Shown: piece after piece, positions 53,634-60,552 of the stretch
Layout of the letters: every line of letters begins with the position of its first letter
How positions within the stretch are numbered: the stretch's first letter is position 1
Source: Anaerolineales bacterium
GTDB taxonomy: Bacteria > Chloroflexota > Anaerolineae > Anaerolineales > Villigracilaceae
Reading direction: 5' to 3'
Length of the DNA stretch: 64,000 nt
NCBI GenBank assembly: GCA_026928255.1
Contig: JAIXKJ010000001.1
Span: 372,001-436,000 of the forward strand
Position numbers and translations under genes: made by a program
Notes under the pieces: generated by a model
Database searches by the model: none
Seen by the model: the letters and a program-made list of their open reading frames with translations, nothing else
What the model was told of the DNA's origin: nothing

Positions 53634-55292
53634 TTATTGGAGGACAACGGTTTGGTTTCCTTTGACCAGTTCGCCGATGACGAAGGTCGGTTCGGGAATT
53701 GAGGATTGGAGTTCGGCGCTGACGGTTTTTTCAACGACGGCGATCATGCCGATGCCCATGTTGAAGACGCGGTACATTTCGTCCGCGGGGATTGCGCCTT
53801 GCGCTTGAATGATTTTCCAAAGCGGCGGAATTTGCCATGAATTTTTGTCAATGAGCGCGTTTAGATTCGGCGGGAGGATGCGCGGAATGTTTTCGACGAA
53901 TCCGCCGCCGGTGATGTGCGCCAACGCTTTGACTTTGTCCAGATGCGGGTAGAGCGCGTTGAAGTAAGAACGGTGCGGCGCGAGCAGAGCGTCTGCAAGC
54001 GAGGCGCCAAGTTCGGGGCGGACGGACTCCAAGTCTGCGTTGGCGAAAATTTTGCGGATGAGCGAGTAGCCGTTGGTGTGCGGCCCGCTGGAAGGGAGTC
54101 CGAGGATTAGGTCGCCAGCGATCAGGTTTGAGCGGGGAAGGAGGCGCGAGCGTTCAACCACGCCGACGATGGTTCCAGCCACGTCAAATTCATTAGGTTG
54201 ATACACGCCGGGCATTTCCGCTGTTTCGCCGCCGAGTAGCGCGACGCCCGCTTCGTGACAGGCTTCGGCAATGCCGCGCACGACGTCCGCTGTTTGTTCG
54301 GGGCGCAGTTTAGAGGTTGCGAAGTAGTCCATAAAAAAAAGCGGACGCGCGCCTTGCACGAGAATGTCGTTGATGCAGTGGTTGACGATGTCGCGCCCAA
54401 CGTCGCGATAACGCCCAAACGCGGCGGCGAGTTTGACCTTTGTGCCGACGCCGTCGGTGGAGGCGACCAGCACGGGGCTGTCCATTTCTTTGAGCGCGGC
54501 GGCGTCGAAGAGCCCGCCGAAAGAGCCGATGCCGCCTAACACGGATTCGTTGTAGGTGGCGCGGACGGATTCTTTCATCAACTCGACGGCGCGGGCGCCT
54601 TCGGCGATGGAGACTCCTGCGTTGTTGTAAGCGGATTCGTCAGCGGACTCATCAGCGGACTTTGTCACGGAATCACGGATTGAAACGGACTCGTCAGCGG
54701 ACTCTGTCGCGGAATCACGGAGGGGAACGGACTCTTCGGACGCGGAGGGCAAAACGGAGGGGTGATTGGCGAAGGCGCTTATCACGGAAAAACGGACGGG
54801 CGTTTTGACGGTTATTGAATCTTCGCGCGGCAACGTTGTGTCCGGCGGCGTCCAGATGACGCGGTATAAATACTTTTGCCAATCTTGAACAGCGGCGGGG
54901 CGCAAGACGCGCTTAAACTCTAAAGTTGATTTTCCAAAATTATAGAGCATTCCTACCGGGCTTCCAGTGGCGGCGAGGTAAACCAACATTTGATGAAGTT
55001 CGCGGTTTGTCAAGTCGTGGCTTAGGGCTTTGCATTCTGCAACTAATGAATTTTCAATCCATAAATCAAGATATAAATAGCCGACGAGCGCGTCGTTGAT
55101 CCAGACCTCGACGCGCTTTTCGGTCTCGGCTTGCAAGCCCGCTTGACGGCATAACTCGGCGAGCCGCTGTTGATAAAACCTCTCTTTATGTCCCGAACGC
55201 AATTCGCGCATGACTTGCATCGCCAACCCGTTAACTTTATAAGTTAACTCGTCTAACGGCGTTTTCACTAACCCAACGTTTTCCTTCGTCAT
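53634..55292 (-). CDS. purM: GxxExxY (PD-(D/E)XK) domain fused to AIR synthetase PurM
   Basis: 552 uninterrupted codons; PurM alone is about 340-350. Residues 1-135 form a GxxExxY-family domain with the motif itself (G34-HK-E37-RF-Y40) and nuclease-like Asp76 and Glu86-Cys-Lys88. Residues 187-220 are translated 42-bp repeats (ESVPLRDSATESAD, ESVSIRDSVTKSAD). PurM starts near residue 220 (ESAYNNAGVSIAEGARAVE) with STDGVGTKVKLA, LLGGETAEMPGVY and HITGGGFVENIPR intact. There is no Met between the parts; an in-frame GTG in the repeat lacks a ribosome site. Translation may give a fusion, or PurM may be made separately by processing. Confidence 0.85.
   Translation of the reverse strand: MTKENVGLVKTPLDELTYKVNGLAMQVMRELRSGHKERFYQQRLAELCRQAGLQAETEKRVEVWINDALVGYLYLDLWIENSLVAECKALSHDLTNRELHQMLVYLAATGSPVGMLYNFGKSTLEFKRVLRPAAVQDWQKYLYRVIWTPPDTTLPREDSITVKTPVRFSVISAFANHPSVLPSASEESVPLRDSATESADESVSIRDSVTKSADESADESAYNNAGVSIAEGARAVELMKESVRATYNESVLGGIGSFGGLFDAAALKEMDSPVLVASTDGVGTKVKLAAAFGRYRDVGRDIVNHCINDILVQGARPLFFMDYFATSKLRPEQTADVVRGIAEACHEAGVALLGGETAEMPGVYQPNEFDVAGTIVGVVERSRLLPRSNLIAGDLILGLPSSGPHTNGYSLIRKIFANADLESVRPELGASLADALLAPHRSYFNALYPHLDKVKALAHITGGGFVENIPRILPPNLNALIDKNSWQIPPLWKIIQAQGAIPADEMYRVFNMGIGMIAVVEKTVSAELQSSIPEPTFVIGELVKGNQTVVLQ
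54628..54738. repeat. 42-bp repeat family inside the purM fusion (2.5 units)
   Basis: GCGGACTTTGTCACGGAATC, ACGGATTGAAACGGACTCG, TCAGCGGACTCTGTCGCGG and AATCACGGAGGGG give two 42-bp periods plus part of a third, read in frame as ESVxxRDSxTxSAD on the gene strand. Confidence 0.9.
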
Positions 55293-55300
55293 TCAACCTC

Positions 55301-55381
55301 CGTTTTCATCCGCGCGTCCGCGAAAGAGTCCGCTTACCGCGTCCGTTTTTATCCGTGTGTCCGTGAAAGAGTCCGCTTACT
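55301..55381. repeat. 42-bp repeat family at purD/purM junction
   Basis: Two units in the opposite direction (GTCCGCGAAAGAGTCCGCTT and GTCCGTGAAAGAGTCCGCTT on the plus strand). The last codons and the stop of purD are inside, so PurD ends SKRTLSRTHG from repeat DNA. Confidence 0.88.
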
Positions 55382-56617
55382 GATGTCTTTCCGATACTGC
55401 ATTCCCTCGAACGAAACCTTGTTGATATTTCCATAAACCGCCTCAATCGCGGACTCGATATTGTCCGCCCAACTGGTTAGTCCGAGAACGCGCCCGCTAG
55501 AAACGAGAACTTTATCGCCGACGGATTTCGTCCCGGCGTGAAAGCAAATTGTGTTTTCGGGCAACTCCTCAAAGGAAATAACTTTTCCCGTTTCAGGATT
55601 TTCAGGATAACCGTGACTCGCCAACACTATGCAGGCCGCCGCGCCTTCTTTCCAGCGGACGTCAACGCTCGCTAAATTTCCGTCAACGCAGGCTTGGGCA
55701 ATTTCGAGCAAGTCCGTTTCCAAAAGCGGAAGCAGCGCTTGCGTTTCAGGGTCGCCGAAGCGACAGTTGAATTCCAAAACGCGCAAGCCGCTCGGCGTTA
55801 GCATCAGCCCCGCGTATAACACGCCGACGAACGGATGACCTTCGCTTCGCATTCCGTCCACAGCCGCGCGCAAAATTTTTTCAAGCGCTTCGTTCAGCGC
55901 CGCGTCCGTCAAAATGGGCGCGGGAGCGTACGCGCCCATTCCGCCGGTGTTTGGCCCGCAGTCGCCGTCTAGCAGACGTTTATGGTCTTGCGCGGGCGGC
56001 ATCGGCGCGATAAATGTCCCGTCTGTGAACGCCATGAGCGAAACCTCTTCGCCCGTCAGGCGCTCTTCGATAATCGCTTCGGTTTCGCCGAAATTTTTTT
56101 TCGTCAAAATATCATCCAGCGCGGATTTCGCCTCTTCCGCTGTCTGCGGCAAAATTACGCCTTTGCCGGCTGCCAGCCCCGAAGCCTTAATCACAATCGG
56201 ATAATCAACTTCTTTCAAATGTTGAAGCGCCGAATCAAAATCGGAAAAGGTCGCGTAACGCGCGGTGGGGATATTGTGCCGCGCCATGAAATCTTTAGCA
56301 AAAGATTTAGACGCCTCAATCTGCGCCGCCGCCTGACTCGGACCAAAACAGCCAATCCCCCGCGCCGATAGCGCGTCCGCCAAACCCGCCGCCAGCGGCG
56401 CTTCGGGCCCGACGATGACTAGGTCAATTTTCTTTTCTTTGCAAAAAGAGACAATCGCGGCGTGGTCGTCAACCGCAATCTCGCCGACGTTCTCCGCCAA
56501 CTCCGCCGTCCCCGCGTTGCCGGGCAAGACGAAGAGCGCGCCTAATTTAGGCGATTGCCTAACCTTCCAAGCCATCGCATGTTCCCGTCCGCCCGCGCCG
56601 ATGATTAAGATATTCAT
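55349..56617 (-). CDS. purD: Phosphoribosylamine--glycine ligase
   Basis: 422 residues from the ATG at 56617 (GCAGGAAAGG upstream). Motifs: ILIIGAGGREHAMAWK, ATP-grasp IVIKASGLAAGKGVILPQ, EERLTGEEVSLMAF, DGDCGPNTGGMGAYAP and FNCRFGDPETQ. It makes GAR from phosphoribosylamine, glycine and ATP. Normal PurD ends close to FEGMQYRKDI; here about ten extra residues come from the 42-bp repeat. A longer upstream frame is repeat translation and is not used. Confidence 0.96.
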   Translation of the reverse strand: MNILIIGAGGREHAMAWKVRQSPKLGALFVLPGNAGTAELAENVGEIAVDDHAAIVSFCKEKKIDLVIVGPEAPLAAGLADALSARGIGCFGPSQAAAQIEASKSFAKDFMARHNIPTARYATFSDFDSALQHLKEVDYPIVIKASGLAAGKGVILPQTAEEAKSALDDILTKKNFGETEAIIEERLTGEEVSLMAFTDGTFIAPMPPAQDHKRLLDGDCGPNTGGMGAYAPAPILTDAALNEALEKILRAAVDGMRSEGHPFVGVLYAGLMLTPSGLRVLEFNCRFGDPETQALLPLLETDLLEIAQACVDGNLASVDVRWKEGAAACIVLASHGYPENPETGKVISFEELPENTICFHAGTKSVGDKVLVSSGRVLGLTSWADNIESAIEAVYGNINKVSFEGMQYRKDISKRTLSRTHG

Positions 56618-56631
56618 AACCTTTCCTGCTT

Positions 56632-56696
56632 CCATCCGTTTACCAGTCCGTTCTTCTCCGTGTATCCGCGACAGAGTCCGTTTACCCGTCCGTTGA
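56632..56696. repeat. 42-bp repeat family at purF/purD junction
   Basis: ATCCGTTTACCAGTCCGTTC, TTCTCCGTGTATCCGCGACA and GAGTCCGTTTACCCGTCCGT make about one and a half units. The purF stop at 56682-56684 is inside. Confidence 0.85.
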
Positions 56697-58286
56697 TAAT
56701 GACTCAAAACCCGTCTTAACCAACCCTGCGTCAATCGGTATCGGATACTCTCCCGTAAAACAAGCACGACAGAATCCCTCTTTGCGTCCGAGCGCCTTCA
56801 TCATGCCCTCGGCGGATAAATAATGTAAACTGTCCGCGCCGACATGTTCGCGGATTTCTTCCACGCTTCGATTGTGCGCGATCAAATCTTCTTGTTTGCC
56901 CATGTCCACGCCCATAAAGCAAGGATGCGTAATCGGCGGACAAGTGATCGCCACATGCACTTCCTTCGCGCCCGCGTTTCGCAATAATTTAATTAAAGGT
57001 CCTGTCGTGTTGCCGCGCACAATGCTGTCGTCAATCATTACCACGCGCTTCCCGCGCACGTTCTCGAGGATGACGTTGAACTTCAACGCCACGCCGCGCT
57101 TACGCAACGAATCGGTCGGCTCGATAAACGTCCGCCCGACGTAGCGATTTTTGATGAATCCGTCGTTATACGGAATCCCCGTCACGCGCGAAAAACCAAT
57201 CGCCGCAGGGATGGACGAATCGGGCACGGGAATCACCACATCCGCAAACCCGTTCTTTTCCCCATTGCTACTAAGTCCGCTTCTCCGTCCGTTTTTATCC
57301 GCGTCTCCGTGACGAAGTCTGTTGCCGAGTCCGTTTTCGTCCGTGCTTCCGTAATGAAGTCCGTTGACGAGTCCGTTCCCTTCCGTGTTTCCGTGAGAGA
57401 GTCCGTTGACGAGTCCGTTGATGACCTCCCGCCCCAACTCTTCCCCCAGCCTCTGCCGCGCGTGGTGGACGTTAATCCCGTCCCAAGTTTGGTCGGGGCG
57501 CGCAAAATAAACGTGTTCAAAAATGCACATCGCCGAAGGCTTAACCTGCGGAAGCGCCTGCATCACCTTCAGCGCGTTATTCGAGAGCGCCACTACTTCG
57601 CCAGGCTTCACGTCGCGGATGGCTTCGCAGCCCAGCGTTTGCAACGCGCCAACTTCCGAAGCCGCCGCATGTCCGCCGCTCGGCAACAGCCCAACGCACA
57701 ACGGACGAAACCCCCACGGGTCTCGCGCCGCGTAAACGCAATCGCGCGTTAAGATAACCAGCGAATATGCGCCGCTCCACTTTTTCATCGCCGTGCGAAT
57801 GCGCTCCTCCCACGTCGCGCCGCCGTTTCGCGCCAACATCATCGTCATCACTTCGCTGTCCGAAGAGGATGAAAGCCCCACGCCTTGCGCCATCAACTCG
57901 TTTCGCAATTCCGCCGAGTTAATTAAATTCCCGTTATGCGCCAACGCCAGCGGACCGTGTATCGTCTCGATGGTAAACGGTTGCGCGTTTCGCAACGACG
58001 ACGAACCCGTCGTCGAATAGCGCGTGTGTCCAATGCCGTAATGCCCGCGCATCTCTGCCAAATGCTCGGGCTTGAACACCTGCGAAACCAACCCCAACCC
58101 TTTGTGCGTCGCAATTCCGCGCCCGTCGGCGACCGCCATGCCCGCCGCCTCCTGTCCGCGATGTTGCAACGCGTACAACCCGAAGAACGTCATTCGCGCC
58201 ACGTCTTCGTTCGGCGCGAAAACCCCAATTACGCCGCATTCCTCTTTGGGAGAATCGTCGGCTAGGAATTCTTGACGATTAGACAC
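56682..58286 (-). CDS. purF: Amidophosphoribosyltransferase with in-frame repeat insertion
   Basis: 534 residues from a GTG at 58286 that overlaps the purE stop. The pro-peptide ends EE before nucleophile Cys17 (CGVIGVF); it has the glutaminase HRGQEAAGM, the PRPP site VVMIDDSIVRGNTT and CRACFTGEYP for a 4Fe-4S cluster, as in the Bacillus-type enzyme. It converts PRPP and glutamine to phosphoribosylamine, the first step. Residues 288-346 are an insertion of translated 42-bp repeats (NGLVNGLSHGNTEG and two variants) between RLGEELGREV and ADVVIPVPDS, where other PurF proteins have a few residues. The C-terminus also ends in repeat sequence. Confidence 0.93.
   Translation of the reverse strand: MSNRQEFLADDSPKEECGVIGVFAPNEDVARMTFFGLYALQHRGQEAAGMAVADGRGIATHKGLGLVSQVFKPEHLAEMRGHYGIGHTRYSTTGSSSLRNAQPFTIETIHGPLALAHNGNLINSAELRNELMAQGVGLSSSSDSEVMTMMLARNGGATWEERIRTAMKKWSGAYSLVILTRDCVYAARDPWGFRPLCVGLLPSGGHAAASEVGALQTLGCEAIRDVKPGEVVALSNNALKVMQALPQVKPSAMCIFEHVYFARPDQTWDGINVHHARQRLGEELGREVINGLVNGLSHGNTEGNGLVNGLHYGSTDENGLGNRLRHGDADKNGRRSGLSSNGEKNGFADVVIPVPDSSIPAAIGFSRVTGIPYNDGFIKNRYVGRTFIEPTDSLRKRGVALKFNVILENVRGKRVVMIDDSIVRGNTTGPLIKLLRNAGAKEVHVAITCPPITHPCFMGVDMGKQEDLIAHNRSVEEIREHVGADSLHYLSAEGMMKALGRKEGFCRACFTGEYPIPIDAGLVKTGFESLSTDG
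57246..57425. repeat. 42-bp repeat family inside purF (about 4 tandem units)
   Basis: Each period is 14 codons. The gene strand reads NGLVNGLSHGNTEG, NGLVNGLHYGSTDE, NGLGNRLRHGDADK and a decayed NGRRSGLSSNGEK. No stop codon has arisen in the purF frame. Confidence 0.92.
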
Positions 58287-58755
58287 TCGCGTCGTCCCCG
58301 ATAATTTTTTCCGCCGCCCGCCGCTGACTCGCTTTGACCTGTTCCCGCGCTTCGACATTTGCCACGCCGAAAATTTTTGCCGCCAACAACGCCGCGTTGA
58401 CCGGCTCCAGCACAACCGCCGTCGCAATCCCCGAAGGCATTCTCAGTGAAGAAAAAATATCCGCGCCGCCAAACGAATCAGACGGCGGCGGACAAGCGAT
58501 GACCGGCGCCGAGACGTTGCCGTCGGTAAAGCCGCTTAGCGCGTTGCTGCGCCCCGCAACGGTAACGTAAACCTTCGGGCGTTCGTTGGCTTCGTATTCC
58601 TTCAAAATAGAAAGCGCGTGTTCGGGCGTTTTGTGCGCGGACGCGATTCGCAAAACAGTCTCCAACCCGTAGCCTTTGCACGCTTCGGATATTTTCTGGC
58701 AATGTTCCAAGTCGGCTTTTGAGCCCATCAAAATCACAACCAACGGTTTGGACAT
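58279..58755 (-). CDS. purE: AIR carboxylase, PurE class II-like
   Basis: 158 residues. The N-terminus VILMGSKADLEHCQKI, VAGRSNALSGFTDGNVSAPV, IACPPPSD and FSSLRMPSGIATAVVLEP resemble the carboxylase half of animal PAICS (class II, which adds CO2 to AIR directly) rather than class I, which has GAAHLPGM-type sequence and needs PurK. No purK lies in this otherwise complete operon, which agrees. The start codon shares one base with the purC stop, and the stop overlaps purF, so translation is coupled on both sides. Confidence 0.9.
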   Translation of the reverse strand: MSKPLVVILMGSKADLEHCQKISEACKGYGLETVLRIASAHKTPEHALSILKEYEANERPKVYVTVAGRSNALSGFTDGNVSAPVIACPPPSDSFGGADIFSSLRMPSGIATAVVLEPVNAALLAAKIFGVANVEAREQVKASQRRAAEKIIGDDASV

Positions 58756-59729
58756 TATGAAATCACTCCTGCGTTTTTCAAATTTTGAATCAAGCGCGGC
58801 TCGACGGGGTAGTCTCCCGCTTCAAACGCTTCTCCGCTTAACATTTCGTAAATGGCAATGTAGCGCTGACTTGCCGCCGCCCACAGCGAATCGGGCATCG
58901 GCGGAATTTCGCCGTCGCCGCGGTAGCCTTTGTCGGCGTAGGCGAGGCGCACAAATTCTTTGTCAAAATTTTCGGGTTCGAGTCCTGCGGCGAATTTTTC
59001 TTCGTAAGAATCCGCTTTCCAATAGCGCGAAGAATCGGGCGTGTGAACTTCGTCAATGAGCAGAACTTCGCCGTCGGGGGCAGCGCCGAATTCGTATTTG
59101 GTGTCCACGAGAATTAAGCCCGCGTCAGCCGCGAGGCGCTGTCCGCGTTGGAAGACGGCGAGCGCCGCCTCTTGCACGCGCGCCCAAGTTTGTGAATCCA
59201 AATACCCTTTTTCGACGACTTCGGCGCAAGTCAATCGCTCGTCGTGTCCCGTCGCGCCGCCTTTGGTAGTTGGCGTAATAATCGGCGCGGGCAATGCCTG
59301 ATTTTTCTGCAAGCCTTCGGGGAAGTCGTATCCGTAAATGTTGCGTTCGCCCAGCGAGTAACGCCGCCAAAGCGCGGTGGACGTAACGCCGCTGATATAG
59401 CCGCGCACGATGACTTCGATGGGGAAGGGTTGCGCCGCGACGACGACGGCGGCGTTGGGGTCGGGCAGCGAGAGGATGTGATTGGGGACGATGTCTTTTG
59501 TGCGCTCAAACCACCACGCCGAAAGTTGATTGAGCGTTTGCCCCTTGTAAGGGACTTTTGCTAAAATGCGGTCAAAGGCGGAAAGGCGGTCGGTGGTGAT
59601 GATGAGGCGTTTGCCGTCGGGCAGGTTGTACGCATCGCGCACCTTGCCGGACGTTTTGTTGGCGAGCGGCAAATGGGTTTCGTTCAGGGCGTCGGGCAAA
59701 AGGCGAAGCAGTTCGTTTTCGGCAATCAT
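58755..59729 (-). CDS. purC: SAICAR synthase (long form)
   Basis: 324 residues; GGAGG before the ATG. Motifs: GKVRDAYNLPDGKRLIITTD, SAFDRILAKVPYKG, VRGYISGV, KYEFG and LLIDEVHTPDSSRYW. The length and the RGYISGVTSTALWRRY region match the roughly 300-residue type related to yeast Ade1, longer than the 240-residue E. coli form. It joins CAIR and aspartate. It is coupled to purE by a TAATG overlap. Confidence 0.96.
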   Translation of the reverse strand: MIAENELLRLLPDALNETHLPLANKTSGKVRDAYNLPDGKRLIITTDRLSAFDRILAKVPYKGQTLNQLSAWWFERTKDIVPNHILSLPDPNAAVVVAAQPFPIEVIVRGYISGVTSTALWRRYSLGERNIYGYDFPEGLQKNQALPAPIITPTTKGGATGHDERLTCAEVVEKGYLDSQTWARVQEAALAVFQRGQRLAADAGLILVDTKYEFGAAPDGEVLLIDEVHTPDSSRYWKADSYEEKFAAGLEPENFDKEFVRLAYADKGYRGDGEIPPMPDSLWAAASQRYIAIYEMLSGEAFEAGDYPVEPRLIQNLKNAGVIS

Positions 59730-59772
59730 AAATCCTCCGGTTTCATGTCTTCGTATTTGAACTTTCAGGCTT

Positions 59773-60546
59773 TCAAAGTTGACTGGCGTATTTCACGCCG
59801 TTTTCAAAAAGCGGCAGACCGCTTCCGCGTTTGACGCCGCGCGTCCACTGCGGGTGTTGGTAAAAGCGAATGTGATTTTCGGGGTGCGGCATCAAACCCA
59901 AGACGTTGCCTTGCGGGTTGCAAATGCCCGCGATGTCTAACGTCGAGCCGTTGGGGTTGACGGGGTATTCGCCGTCGGCGGGCGAACCGTCGGCGCGGAC
60001 GTAGGTCAGCGCGATTTGATTTTGACTTTGCAAACGGGCGGCGAGCGCCGCGTCGTTAATTTGGAAATTGCCTTCGCCGTGCGCGATGGGACATTCGATT
60101 AAATTTTCCAGCCCGCGAGTCCAAAGGCAGGTTTGCGAGACGGGTTTGAGCGTTACCCAGCGACATTCAAAACGCCCGCGCTCGTTGAAGGTCAGCGTCG
60201 CTTGATTTGCGGATTCGACGGCCGGCAAAATGTCGGCTTTGACCAACGCTTGAAAGCCGTTGCAAACGCCGACGACCGGCTTGCCCGCTTCGACGAAGGC
60301 GCGCAGCTCTTCGTTGAAATAAGAGTTCAAATCGAGCGCGAATAATTTGCCCGCGCCGAGCGCGTCGGCGTAGGAGAAGCCGCCGGGCAAAACTAGCATT
60401 TGATAATCGGCGAGGCGCTTTTTATTCTCGCGCAATTCGTTATGCGAGATGACTCGCGGTTCGGCGCCAGCCAGCGTCAGCGCTTCGGCGACGTCGTAGT
60501 CGCGGTTTGAGCCGTAGGCGAGGAGGATGAGGGCTTGAGGTTTCAT
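59773..60546 (-). CDS. purQ: FGAM synthase glutaminase subunit
   Basis: 257 residues, class I glutamine amidotransferase. VLPGGFSYADALGAG marks the oxyanion region, VVGVCNGFQALV carries the nucleophile Cys, and IAHGEGNF and the C-terminal GLMPHPENHI supply the catalytic His and Glu. It feeds ammonia to PurL. The gene begins 6 nt after the purL stop. Confidence 0.95.
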   Translation of the reverse strand: MKPQALILLAYGSNRDYDVAEALTLAGAEPRVISHNELRENKKRLADYQMLVLPGGFSYADALGAGKLFALDLNSYFNEELRAFVEAGKPVVGVCNGFQALVKADILPAVESANQATLTFNERGRFECRWVTLKPVSQTCLWTRGLENLIECPIAHGEGNFQINDAALAARLQSQNQIALTYVRADGSPADGEYPVNPNGSTLDIAGICNPQGNVLGLMPHPENHIRFYQHPQWTRGVKRGSGLPLFENGVKYASQL

Positions 60547-60552
60547 GGCAGG

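Noticed and set aside
53862..54110. Plus-strand open frames within purM
   Set aside because: They are shadows of the GC-rich coding strand, without recognisable protein sequence or ribosome sites.
56618..56767. N-terminal extension of PurD
   Set aside because: The extra 50 codons translate repeat DNA and the end of purF, while the ATG at 56617 has a ribosome site and begins with the family's normal first residues.
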